From NCBI GenBank assembly GCA_900759335.1, contig CAAEUX010000047.1, forward strand, positions 1-55,310: DNA of 55,310 nt, in the 5' to 3' direction. Source of the DNA: an uncultured Collinsella sp. (GTDB lineage: Bacteria; Actinomycetota; Coriobacteriia; Coriobacteriales; Coriobacteriaceae). Shown piece by piece: positions 40,163 through 48,515 of the stretch. Below the pieces are notes generated by a model. That model saw only the letters and a program-made list of their open reading frames with translations. It had not been told where the DNA came from and did no database searches. The translations under genes and the position numbers were made by a program. Position 1 is the stretch's first letter. Every line of letters starts with the position of its first letter.

Positions 40163-40269
40163 GGTTACTCCGTTTACGTAGAAGGGTTTGGACTTGGACG
40201 GCATGTTTTGATTGAGGGAACACGCTTATGGCGACAGCGCACTCAGGGCGCCGCCGCCATCATGGTTCA

Positions 40270-41832
40270 TTAGTCAAACTGGGTAACATCGATCAGGCGA
40301 TTGGCCAGCGAAAGGTCGCTCTCGATGGGCACGAACTCGTCGCCCACGTGCATGAGTTCCTCGTCACCTTTTGCCAGCAGCAAGACAATGGTGGGAGCAT
40401 CGGGGTTGACGTACTCCTCGCGCGCCGCCTTGAACGCCGCATGCACAGCGGCTTCGCGATCGAGGATGATCTTGTTCGGCGTATCGTCGGGAACATGTTC
40501 GGCAAGCTCGCGACAGACCTTCATCGGGTCCTCGTGAGCCGGGTCCTCGTTGGCAAAGATCATCAGGTCGGAATATGGTGCGGCCTCGCGCGGAAGCTGC
40601 TCGCGGCGCTCCTGCGCCTTGCCGCCGGCAGCGCCAAACACCGCAATGACTGGACTAGCGGGAAACGCGCGCTTGACCGACGAGAAAAGCGAACGGAACG
40701 AAAGCTGGTTATGCGCATAGTCAACGACGCAGATCACGCGGCCGTCCTTCGACTCCACGACCTCCATACGGCCCGGCACACGCAGTTTGGAGAGGCCCTT
40801 CTTGATGGCCTCGATACCGATGCCGATCTCGCGCGCGGCGGCGATAGCGACCAGCGCGTTCTCCACGTTAAAGTCTCCCGCGATACCCAGCAGGATCTTC
40901 TCCCCCGCCTCGGACTCGTCGGCACACAGGCCATGCAAGTTGAACTCGATGCTAAAGCCGACCATGCGTACGTCGCTCGCCCACAGGCTTGCCTCGGGAT
41001 GCTCGACACCAACGGTCACCAAGCGCTCGGCCGTCGACGCTGCCTCCAGCACACGGTCGACCTCTTCGGTGCCCAGATTCACCACGGCGGTCTTTGCCTG
41101 GTCAAAGATCCTGAGTTTGCTCTCAAAATAATCCTCAAACGTGGGGTGTTCGATCGGCGAGATGTGGTCGCGGCCGATGTTGAGGAAGCACGCCACGTCA
41201 AACGGCAGATTCTCGACGCGTTGGTACTTGAGCGCCTGGCTCGAAACCTCCATGACCATGGACTGGCGACCGGACGTGCGGCAGTTGGCGATATGGCGCC
41301 AGACCTCGGGGGCCTCGGGCGTAGTATTGGTGCTCTCATAGCACTCGATGCCATCGTCGGTACTCACCGAGCCGATCATGCCGCAGGACTCGCCCGCCGC
41401 TTTGATAATCGACTGGAGCATAAAAGCGGCCGTGGTCTTTCCCTTGGTGCCGGTGATGCCCACGATCTTGACATCGTGGTCGGGACGATCGTAGACCTCC
41501 GGCGGCAACAGGGCCATGGCCGTGCGAACACTATCAACAACCAGCATCGCAGCACCGCTCTCCTGCGCCAGCGGCTCCAGAGACTCGACCAGCGACTCCT
41601 CGCACACAAATGCGACGGCGCCCGCATCGAGTGCCATGCTCAAAAACGCGGGCTTAAAGGCAGCACCTTTGCAAAAGAACACGTCACCTGCCGAGACCGC
41701 GCGCGAATCAAACGAGCAGCCGGTCACGGCACGCTCGTCAACCTGCTCTGATGCGCGCAGCTCGCCGCACACATCGAGCAGTTTGGCAAGCGTATCGACC
41801 GTGGTCACGGTCACGGAATCCGAATGGTGCAT
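40270..41832 (-). CDS. murE: UDP-MurNAc-L-Ala-D-Glu ligase MurE
   Basis: 520-aa Mur ligase adding the third stem-peptide residue. The ATP loop GITGTKGKTTAAFML is at 125-139, the central TPEAPEVWRHIA carries the TTPE motif, and MEVSSQAL is at 194-201. The amino-acid selectivity loop reads EDPAHEDP (429-436), lacking the Arg of the DNPR motif that binds meso-diaminopimelate and resembling the DNPA form of Lys-adding MurE. The third residue is therefore likely L-Lys or L-Orn rather than DAP. AAAGGTGA precedes the ATG. No murF or other dcw genes adjoin. Confidence 0.93.
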   Translation of the reverse strand: MHHSDSVTVTTVDTLAKLLDVCGELRASEQVDERAVTGCSFDSRAVSAGDVFFCKGAAFKPAFLSMALDAGAVAFVCEESLVESLEPLAQESGAAMLVVDSVRTAMALLPPEVYDRPDHDVKIVGITGTKGKTTAAFMLQSIIKAAGESCGMIGSVSTDDGIECYESTNTTPEAPEVWRHIANCRTSGRQSMVMEVSSQALKYQRVENLPFDVACFLNIGRDHISPIEHPTFEDYFESKLRIFDQAKTAVVNLGTEEVDRVLEAASTAERLVTVGVEHPEASLWASDVRMVGFSIEFNLHGLCADESEAGEKILLGIAGDFNVENALVAIAAAREIGIGIEAIKKGLSKLRVPGRMEVVESKDGRVICVVDYAHNQLSFRSLFSSVKRAFPASPVIAVFGAAGGKAQERREQLPREAAPYSDLMIFANEDPAHEDPMKVCRELAEHVPDDTPNKIILDREAAVHAAFKAAREEYVNPDAPTIVLLLAKGDEELMHVGDEFVPIESDLSLANRLIDVTQFD

Positions 41833-41894
41833 CTTTCACCTTTCTCAACCATTTGGCAGGGACGGTTTTTATAGTAACTGAAACGCACCCACGC

Positions 41895-41919
41895 AAAAAC
41901 GGCTCCCGGAGGAGCCGTT
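41895..41919 (-). terminator. Terminator of asnB
   Basis: AACGGCTCC (41898-41906) pairs perfectly with GGAGCCGTT (41911-41919) around CGGA. On the minus strand it is followed by TTTTT. It lies 26 bp after the asnB stop. Confidence 0.9.
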
Positions 41920-41944
41920 ACGCGCAGGCGTTCGTCAGCCGAGG

Positions 41945-43825
41945 CTAGGCAGCCTGAACAGCGGGCTGGTCCTCGTCGATAAAGAAGCGCTTGTACCACA
42001 CCAGGAACACGAGCGGCGTATAGATCTTGCGCTGGAAATCGCCCTTGCCCGCAAAGTGCAGATCGAGCAGGTGCATGAGCTCATCGGTATCGAAGAACTC
42101 GCTTGCCCACGGCGCGGTGAAGTACTCCTTGACATAGTCGTACCACTTTTGCTCGCGCAGCCAGTAGACAATCGGCACCGGGAAGCCCACCTTGGGACGG
42201 GTGGCCCACTCATCGGGCAGCGACTTGTTGGCAGCGTGGCGGAGTACTTGTTTGTTGCCGTTCTCGTTGATGCGGTAGCGGTCGGGAATGTGCTCGGCGA
42301 ACTCCATGACTTTGCGGTCCAGGAAGGGCACGCGCAGCTCCAGTGAGTGTGCCATGCACATCTTGTCGGCCTTGAGCAGAATGTCGCCCGGGAGCCACAT
42401 GTTCATGTCCAGGTACTGCTTCTTGACCAGCTCGGGCTGACCCTTCACGCGCGCATAGATGGGAGCGGCAAGCTCGAAGGCGCCATCGCCGGTGTTGTAC
42501 TCGGGCTTGAGCACGCCGTCGACCTCGCGCTCCGGCCATACCAGAGCCTGTCCCAGGAACGACTTCTCGGGGATCTCGGCACCCTTGACCAGGAAGTTAT
42601 GTCCCTTGAAGTACGGCATATGCAGCGCCAGGTTACCGAGCGCGCGACGGACGGGCAGCGGCACCATCTTTTTGTACTTGCGCACCGGGACCGTATCCTC
42701 GTAGTAGGCGTAGCCGCCAAAGAGTTCGTCGGCGCCTTCGCCCGAAAGCACCACGGTGACGTCCTTGCGGGCCATCTCGGCCAAGAACCACAGCGGCACG
42801 GAAGACAGGTTGGACTGCGGCTCGTCCATGTGATACTGGATGTCCTCGAGCGCACCGAAGAACTCGTCGGCGGTAATCATCTTGCGAACGTTTTCGACGC
42901 CGAGCTTATCGGAAAGCTCCTTGGCGTAGTTGGTCTCGTTAAAGTTCTTGTAGTCAAAGCCCACCGAGAAGGTCTTGTCGGGCATGAGGCAAGCGGCGAT
43001 GTAGCTGGAGTCGACGCCACCGGAGAGGAACGACGCGACCTTGACGTCGGCGATGCGATGGGCCTCGACGCTCTCGTGCACGACCTCGTCCAGCTCATCG
43101 ACATACTCTTCGAACGGCTTCTCGACGGCAGAGTAATCGCAATCCCAGTAACGCTCGATGTTCATCTTGCCGGTCGGGATATCGACGGTAAAGTAGTGCG
43201 CCGGCGGCAGCTTGTAGACACCCTCGAAGAAGGTCTCCTCGGTTGCCGAATACTGCAGCGTCATGTACGGACGCAGAGCCTTTTTGTTGACCGCCTTGTG
43301 GAAGTGCGGGTAGTCCAGGAAGCTCTTGATCTCGGAACCAAAGAGCACGCCCGGAGCGCCGTCGCCCGCATCGGCCATGGGATAGTAGTAGAGCGGCTTG
43401 ATGCCAAAGATGTCGCGGGCGCCAAAAAGCTTGTTCTCCTTTTTGTCCCAGATGACGAAGGCGTACATACCGCGTAAGCGATCGAGGACGGCCTCGCCCC
43501 ACTCCTCGTAGCCGTGCAGGAGGCTCTCGGTGTCGGCGCCGCAGTGGAACTTGTAGCCCTTGGCCTCGAGCTCGGAACGGAGTTCTTGGAAGTTGTAGAT
43601 CTCGCCGTTGAAGACAATGACGACGCTACCGTCCTCGTTGGCCATGGGTTGGGCGCCAGCCTCGGTCAGGTCGAGGATCGACAGGCGGCGGAAGCCCAGG
43701 GCAACGCGGCCGTCGATAAACTGACCGCCCATGTCGGGACCGCGATGGACGATGCGGTCCATCATCTTGGTGAGCACCTCGGATTGGTTATCCGTCCCAC
43801 CGACAAAACCGACAAAACCGCACAT
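41945..43825 (-). CDS. asnB: Asparagine synthetase (glutamine-hydrolysing)
   Basis: 626-aa two-domain enzyme converting Asp to Asn with Gln and ATP. The N-terminal class II glutaminase begins at Cys2 (MCGFVGFVGG) with RLSILDLTEAGAQPM and NGEIYN. The synthetase domain has the PP-loop SFLSGGVDSSYIAACL (about residues 264-279), VVLSGEGADELFGGYAYYE and LELRVPFLDRKVMEFA. Normal length for AsnB of this type. A divergent tRNA-Val lies 187 bp upstream. No T-box was seen upstream. Confidence 0.96.
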   Translation of the reverse strand: MCGFVGFVGGTDNQSEVLTKMMDRIVHRGPDMGGQFIDGRVALGFRRLSILDLTEAGAQPMANEDGSVVIVFNGEIYNFQELRSELEAKGYKFHCGADTESLLHGYEEWGEAVLDRLRGMYAFVIWDKKENKLFGARDIFGIKPLYYYPMADAGDGAPGVLFGSEIKSFLDYPHFHKAVNKKALRPYMTLQYSATEETFFEGVYKLPPAHYFTVDIPTGKMNIERYWDCDYSAVEKPFEEYVDELDEVVHESVEAHRIADVKVASFLSGGVDSSYIAACLMPDKTFSVGFDYKNFNETNYAKELSDKLGVENVRKMITADEFFGALEDIQYHMDEPQSNLSSVPLWFLAEMARKDVTVVLSGEGADELFGGYAYYEDTVPVRKYKKMVPLPVRRALGNLALHMPYFKGHNFLVKGAEIPEKSFLGQALVWPEREVDGVLKPEYNTGDGAFELAAPIYARVKGQPELVKKQYLDMNMWLPGDILLKADKMCMAHSLELRVPFLDRKVMEFAEHIPDRYRINENGNKQVLRHAANKSLPDEWATRPKVGFPVPIVYWLREQKWYDYVKEYFTAPWASEFFDTDELMHLLDLHFAGKGDFQRKIYTPLVFLVWYKRFFIDEDQPAVQAA

Positions 43826-43993
43826 ATACTATCCCCTCTGCTGTTGCTGGGCATCAAATCGAATCAGTAGCTTTTGAGTATACCCGAGGGCGTAAAGAGG
43901 GACGGAATGTTCAGGCAATCTCAACTGAATCAGCTCCGCTGTGACACGCGCCAGTTACCTTTAATGGATATGAGGTGAATGAGGCGATTGTTT

Positions 43994-44002
43994 TGCTATA
44001 CT
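43994..44002 (+). promoter_or_regulatory. Extended -10 promoter of tRNA-Val
   Basis: TGCTATACT gives TG-n-TATACT (-10 at 43997-44002), 10 bp before the tRNA 5' end. The -35 region is weak. Confidence 0.55.
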
Positions 44003-44012
44003 CTCTCCGCAC

Positions 44013-44088
44013 GGGCGATTGGCGCAACGGTTAGCGCAGGTGCTTTACACGCACAAGGCTGGGGGTTCGAATCCCTCATCGCCCACCA
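44013..44088 (+). tRNA. tRNA-Val (anticodon UAC)
   Basis: 76-nt cloverleaf with acceptor GGGCGAT/ATCGCCC, discriminator A and encoded CCA. The anticodon loop is TTTACAC. It is the only tRNA here on the plus strand. Its 3' end and terminator are duplicated 187 bp downstream. Confidence 0.96.
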
Positions 44089-44098
44089 CTGATTTGAT

Positions 44099-44129
44099 AG
44101 GCTCCCAGCAATGGGGGCCTTTCTTTTTT
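44099..44129 (+). terminator. Terminator of tRNA-Val
   Basis: AGGCTCCC (44099-44106) pairs with GGGGGCCT (44113-44120) and is followed by TTCTTTTTT. Confidence 0.9.
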
Positions 44130-44285
44130 GGGCCCATCGCAGAGGGATTCGAACCCGACAGGGTGCGGAGCTGAGGAAACGCGAAGCGTTTTCCAGCGCA
44201 GCACGCGAGGAGCGGAGCGACGAAGCGGGGCGCGGGCGGCGCCAGCCGCACGCGGACATCCCTCATCGCCCACCACGGAATTGTT

Positions 44286-44316
44286 AGGCCTCCAGCGATG
44301 GAGGCCTTTCTTTTTT
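44286..44316 (+). terminator. Duplicated terminator in the second repeat copy
   Basis: AGGCCTCC (44286-44293) pairs perfectly with GGAGGCCT (44300-44307) and is followed by TTCTTTTTT. The stem differs from the first copy by compensating changes. Confidence 0.85.
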
Positions 44317-44368
44317 GGGCCCATCGCAGAGGGATTCGAACCCGCCAGCACATCTATCGCAAAGGCCG

Positions 44369-44585
44369 TGGTCAAAAAATGGCAAAAATGAGTACTGCTA
44401 CTTTGCTTGCAACATATAAACAGATAGTGTTTGCTTAGGTTACGCAACATATGTCCATTATAAGGACTAACAGTCAGATCAAAATCGTGTATTCATCGCC
44501 ATTTCGACTTGCCATCTGGCCTTATTAGTCCAAAATTGCTGCTACCAAATCGGTAACAGTACTCATATTTGATGTTTTTTGACCA
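44369..44585. mobile_element. MITE-like 217-bp element
   Basis: Terminal inverted repeats of 33 bp (44369-44401 and 44553-44585, 28 of 33 matching; outer end TGGTCAAAAAA, inner ATGAGTACTG) bound an AT-rich 217-bp segment with no gene, in a GC-rich genome. No clear target duplication is visible. It lies beside the tRNA-Val duplication and upstream of the argD end. No transposase with matching ends is in the window. Confidence 0.65.
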
Positions 44586-44701
44586 GCAGGTCTCCCTGCC
44601 TTAGCAAATCTAAGGCAAAACGGGCTCCAGACCGCTGAATCATGCCGCATAGGGCACGTCCGCAGTCCGGAATCCGGTCCAAATTGAGTTATTGCGCCGC
44701 G

Positions 44702-45985
44702 TTAGCCCAAGACATCCGACAGGATCTCGATCAGGCTGTCCACGTCGGCTTCTTCGCAGACAAGTGGCGGCAGGAAACGCAGCGTATGCGCACCTGTAGC
44801 GTTGATCACGGCACCGGCGGCCAGCGCGCGGGCAACAACATCATGCGCGTCGCCCACGGCATCATCCAAATCACAGCCGAGCATCAAGCCGCGGCCACGC
44901 ACCTCGGTCACGTGCGGCAGCTTGGCGAGCTTTGCCTCCATATAGGCACCCACCTTGGCAGCATGGTCGGCATAACCGCCGCGCACGAGCGCGGAGAGCG
45001 TCGCGGCGCACGCCGCGACAGCCAAGCAGCTACCGCCGAAGGTCGAACCATGATCGCCGGGCTTAAAGATGTCAGCGATTTCCTTCTTTGCCACCACGGC
45101 GCCCATGGGGACGCCGTCGGCGATGCCCTTGGCAAGACTCATGATGTCGGGCTCCACGCCATAGGTCTGGAATGCAAACGGCTTGCCGGAGCGGAAGATG
45201 CCACACTGAACCTCGTCGGCGATAAGAACGGCGCCCACCTCGTGTGCCAGGTCGCGCGCCGCCGCCATAAACTCCTCGGTCATGGGGTGTACACCGCTCT
45301 CGCCCTGGATCGGCTCGAGCATGACGGCGCAGACTTCGCTTCCCAGCTGCTTAAAGATCGAACGCAGTTCGTCGACATCGTTGGGCGTGCAGGCCACAAA
45401 GCCACCCGGCAGCGGGCGGAAGCTATCCTGCAGCCAATCCTGCATGGTGGCGGCAATGGTCTCGAGCGTACGGCCGTGGAAGCCGCCGCGCATGCATACG
45501 ATGGTGTTGCCGCCGTTACCAGCACGCTTGGCGTACAGACGCGCGAGCTTCATCGAGCCCTCGTTGGCTTCGGCACCAGAATTGGCAAAGAACGTCTCCC
45601 ACACCTGCTCGTCCGCAGCCGGGGCACCGAGCGCAGCGGCCGTGGTCTCATCGCCGGCGGCAATGGCATCGGCCAGAACGCACGCACCATCTACGTCGTC
45701 ATTGGCAAGCTTGGACAGCAGCGCCGCGACCTGGCCGCGCTGCTCGATGTAGAAGTAATTGGAGACATGCATGAGCTTTTTGGTCTGAGCCTCGAGCGCC
45801 GAAAGCACTGCAGGATTTCCGTGACCTAGACTACACACGCCAATACCAGCGAGAAAGTCGAGATACTCACGACCATCGTCACCGATGAGCTTCATGCCGT
45901 GACCTTCGACAAACTCAACCGGTGAGCGGCCAAAGGTATGCATAACGTAGTGGGATTCGAGCGATTGTTGAGCAGCAAGTGACAT
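44702..45985 (-). CDS. argD: Acetylornithine aminotransferase
   Basis: 427-aa PLP-dependent class III aminotransferase of arginine synthesis. PLP-site segments are FANSGAEANEGSMKLARLY, GGFHGRTLETIAAT, LIADEVQCGIFRSGKPFAFQTYGVEPDIMSLAKGIADGVPMGAVV (Schiff-base Lys in SLAKGIADG) and DHGSTFGGSCLAVAA. Somewhat longer than E. coli ArgD, with an insertion near residue 80-100 (DDVDGACVLADAIAAGDETTAAALGAPAADEQ). It is last in argC-argJ-argB-argD, so N-acetylornithine is its natural substrate; a role with succinyldiaminopimelate is possible. Confidence 0.93.
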   Translation of the reverse strand: MSLAAQQSLESHYVMHTFGRSPVEFVEGHGMKLIGDDGREYLDFLAGIGVCSLGHGNPAVLSALEAQTKKLMHVSNYFYIEQRGQVAALLSKLANDDVDGACVLADAIAAGDETTAAALGAPAADEQVWETFFANSGAEANEGSMKLARLYAKRAGNGGNTIVCMRGGFHGRTLETIAATMQDWLQDSFRPLPGGFVACTPNDVDELRSIFKQLGSEVCAVMLEPIQGESGVHPMTEEFMAAARDLAHEVGAVLIADEVQCGIFRSGKPFAFQTYGVEPDIMSLAKGIADGVPMGAVVAKKEIADIFKPGDHGSTFGGSCLAVAACAATLSALVRGGYADHAAKVGAYMEAKLAKLPHVTEVRGRGLMLGCDLDDAVGDAHDVVARALAAGAVINATGAHTLRFLPPLVCEEADVDSLIEILSDVLG

Positions 45986-46049
45986 GGGATGCCTTTCGTC
46001 GAGCGCCGGGCGGCGCGGGCTATGGGTGTTAGGATGCGGCGCCAGGACG

Positions 46050-47030
46050 TTAAACCGTCTGGAGCTTCTCGACCTCGTCGAGGTTCTCGGTCAGGCGCGC
46101 CGCAAACGTCGAAAGCGGGTGCGGATGCGTATCGAACTCGTAGGCCGTCTCGGTGGAGTGGATCACGGTACCGACGCCGGCATCGGTCAGCAACTCCAGG
46201 AGCAGCGAGTGCGGCGTCGTGCCGTTGATAATGTGGGCTCGGAACACGCCAGCGGTAAGCGCATCGACGGCGGCGCGCAGCTTGGGGATCATGCCCTTGT
46301 CGACCTCGCCGCCGTAGAGCATCTCATTGACCTCGTCGAGCGTCAGGTTGGAGATAAGCGAATCCTTGTCGCTAAAGTCCTTGTACAGACCGTCAACATC
46401 GGTCAAAAAAATCGCCTTGTGCGCATGAAGCGCCGCCGCAACGGCGCCAGCTGCGGTATCGGCGTTGATGTTGAAGAAGCCACCGTCCTCCCCCGCCGCG
46501 ACCGTGGCGATAACAGGAATATACTCGCTGTCGAGCAAGCGCTCGATATAGTCGGTGTTGACGTGCGTGACCTTGCCTACGCGGCCGAGCTCTGGGTCGA
46601 GCGGCTCGGCGATAAGGGTACCGGCGTCGCTGCCGGACACGCCCACGGCCAGGTTGCCGTGGTGGTTGAGCGCCGCGACCAGCTCCTGATTGACCTTGCC
46701 GCCCAGTACCTCGCGCACGATATCCATGGTGGCAGGCGTGGTCACGCGCTGGCCGTTCTTAAACTCGACGGGGATGTCGTAGTGGCTGAGCGCCTCGTTG
46801 ATGGCCTTGCCGCCACCGTGCACGATAACAGGGCGCATGCCGATAATCTTGAGCAGGACGATGTCGCTCATCACGTCACGACGCAGTTGCTCGTCGACCA
46901 TGGCGGCACCGCCGTACTTGATAACGACCGTCTTACCGGTCAGGTTCTTAATCCATGGCAGCGCCTCGAACAGCAGCTGCGCGGTAACTTCGTTGGATTC
47001 GCTTGAGCGACAATCGCGTGCGAACTTCAT
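46050..47030 (-). CDS. argB: N-acetylglutamate kinase
   Basis: 326-aa amino-acid kinase phosphorylating N-acetylglutamate. KTVVIKYGGAAM (near residue 32) and IIGMRPVIVHGGGKAINEAL form the ATP/substrate loops, and VINADTAAGAVAAAL-type NINADTAAGAVA is near 185. An N-terminal helix before the core (MKFARDCRSSESNEVTAQLLFEALPWIKNL) is the type that lets the enzyme form arginine-inhibited hexamers, so feedback control is likely. Start at 47030 has GAGG upstream. Confidence 0.94.
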   Translation of the reverse strand: MKFARDCRSSESNEVTAQLLFEALPWIKNLTGKTVVIKYGGAAMVDEQLRRDVMSDIVLLKIIGMRPVIVHGGGKAINEALSHYDIPVEFKNGQRVTTPATMDIVREVLGGKVNQELVAALNHHGNLAVGVSGSDAGTLIAEPLDPELGRVGKVTHVNTDYIERLLDSEYIPVIATVAAGEDGGFFNINADTAAGAVAAALHAHKAIFLTDVDGLYKDFSDKDSLISNLTLDEVNEMLYGGEVDKGMIPKLRAAVDALTAGVFRAHIINGTTPHSLLLELLTDAGVGTVIHSTETAYEFDTHPHPLSTFAARLTENLDEVEKLQTV

Positions 47031-47111
47031 AGTCTGCCTCGTCTTTCGTGTAGCTATCGCGCCGTACCTCGTTGCCCGCGATTGCAGCGGGGCGCGCGGC
47101 ACATCGGGAGT

Positions 47112-48380
47112 CTAGGAACGGTAGTCGCCGTTAATGGAGATGTACTCGTGCGTGAGGTCGCAAGTCCACACGGTGGTCGCCGCGTTCCCTGCGCCCAGGT
47201 CTGCCGAGATCACAATCTCGGGCGCCTCAAAGCGACGCAGTGCCTCGTCCTCGTCAAAGGGAACGGTCAGGCCGTCGCGACAGACGGGCATACCCATCAT
47301 ATCGATGGACACATCTTCTTGGTTAAACTGCACGCCGCACTTGCCGAGCGCCATGGCAACGCGGCCCCAGTTGCAGTCGTGGCCGGCGATGCAGGTCTTG
47401 ACGAGCGGCGAGTTGGCGACAGCACGGGCGGCGATATCGGCCTCCTCGTCGTTTACGGCACCGGTGACGTTAACCGTCACGAGCTTGGATGCGCCCTCGC
47501 CATCTGCGGCGATATTGCGCGCCAGGCTCTCGCACACCTCATGCACGGCAAAGGCCAGCTCGTCGAAGGCGTCAGAGTCCTCGACAATAGGCTCGGCATC
47601 CGCGGCAGCGGCGCCGGAGGCAAGCATGATGCAGGTGTCGTTAGTCGAGGTGTCGGAGTCGACCGTTACCTTGTTGAAGGTCTGCTTGACGGTGGAGAGC
47701 AACAGGGCGCGGAGCGCCGCCGGCTCGACGGGGGCATCGGTAGTGATGACCGCGATCATGGTGGCCATGTTGGGCATGATCATACCCGAGCCCTTGCACA
47801 TACCGCCCACCGTATAGGCATTGCCTGCGTGCCCCGCGGCCTCGCTGCGGTAACACACGACATACTCCTTGGAGTGTGTGTCGGTCGTCATGATAGCGCG
47901 AGCGGCATCGGCGCCACCGTGTGCGGAGAGCGCCTCATAAGCTGCCGGAATCGCCGTCTCAAACGTGTCGATCGGTAGAATCTGACCAATTACGCCCGTG
48001 GAGGCGACCAGAATCTGCTGGGGCTCACAGCCGATGACCTGCGAGGCGATGTTGCAGGTCTCGCGCGCGCAGGCAAGACCGGTCTCGCCCGTGGCGGCGT
48101 TGGCGTTGCCAGAGTTGATAGAAACACCGGCGATGATGCCATAGCCCTTGCCGGCGCCGCCCAGGTTGGCACGACTCACCTGCACGGGCGCCGCACAAAA
48201 GCGGTTAGTCGTAAACACGCCGGCCCCGGGACAGGGTTTATCGGGCACGACGAGCGCGTAATCCAGGCGCTCGGGATTCTTGCGGAATCCGGCATGGATG
48301 CCCGCCGCCTTAAAGCCGGCTGCCGCCGTTACGCCGCCCTCTACGGCACGAATCTTGATATCGAACTGCTCTGTATTCAT
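47112..48380 (-). CDS. argJ: Bifunctional ornithine acetyltransferase/N-acetylglutamate synthase
   Basis: 422-aa ArgJ, which recycles the acetyl group from acetylornithine to glutamate. The autocleavage site is intact in KGSGMIMPNMATMIAVI (cut before Thr207), followed by the beta chain with DSDTSTNDTCIMLASG and AGHDCNWGRVAMALGKCGV. Because argJ is present, argA and argE are not needed. It follows argC after a structured 135-bp gap that may attenuate transcription. Confidence 0.95.
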   Translation of the reverse strand: MNTEQFDIKIRAVEGGVTAAAGFKAAGIHAGFRKNPERLDYALVVPDKPCPGAGVFTTNRFCAAPVQVSRANLGGAGKGYGIIAGVSINSGNANAATGETGLACARETCNIASQVIGCEPQQILVASTGVIGQILPIDTFETAIPAAYEALSAHGGADAARAIMTTDTHSKEYVVCYRSEAAGHAGNAYTVGGMCKGSGMIMPNMATMIAVITTDAPVEPAALRALLLSTVKQTFNKVTVDSDTSTNDTCIMLASGAAAADAEPIVEDSDAFDELAFAVHEVCESLARNIAADGEGASKLVTVNVTGAVNDEEADIAARAVANSPLVKTCIAGHDCNWGRVAMALGKCGVQFNQEDVSIDMMGMPVCRDGLTVPFDEDEALRRFEAPEIVISADLGAGNAATTVWTCDLTHEYISINGDYRS

Positions 48381-48406
48381 AGTCTTTATGACTCCTTATA
48401 TCAAAT

Positions 48407-48487
48407 AAAAAAGCGGGCATCGGCTGGCACGCCATACCGGTCGCAATTAGTAGACCAGCTTAAAAGTGGCGCCCAACTCGATACCCG
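48407..48487 (-). promoter_or_regulatory. Structured attenuator-like element between argC and argJ
   Basis: CGATACCCG (48479-48487) pairs with CGGGCATCG (48414-48422) with one G:U. Nested inside are a GGCGC/GCGCC-type helix and GGTC/GACC. On the minus strand the outer helix is followed by TTTTTTATTTG. It has the form of a large terminator placed inside the operon. Confidence 0.55.
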
Positions 48488-48515
48488 ACTACCAAATCGT
48501 TAACAATCGAATGTG

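Larger units (their letters stand above)
44071..44344. repeat. Direct repeat of the tRNA-Val 3' end plus terminator
   Basis: Copies at 44071-44157 and 44258-44344 (87 bp each, seven differences by eye) contain the last 18 nt of tRNA-Val with CCA, a terminator, and GGGCCCATCGCAGAGGGATT followed by CGAACCC, an inverted tRNA T-arm-like segment. The 100 bp between the copies are very GC-rich. No reading frame here is credible. Confidence 0.85.

Noticed and set aside
43996..44450. Overlapping minus-strand frames encoding RWAQKRK-type repeats
   Set aside because: They arise from the duplicated tRNA-Val terminator segment and run through the tRNA itself. Such frames are commonly mis-annotated as hypothetical proteins.
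44590..44626. Terminator of argD at TGCCTTAG/CTAAGGCA
   Set aside because: The stem is good but on the minus strand no T-run follows, so it is left as an unassigned hairpin.
48414..48487. tRNA-like gene between argC and argJ
   Set aside because: The length and outer helix resemble a tRNA, but there is no T-arm GTTCRAAT, no valid anticodon arm and a T-run follows, so a terminator-type structure is more likely.
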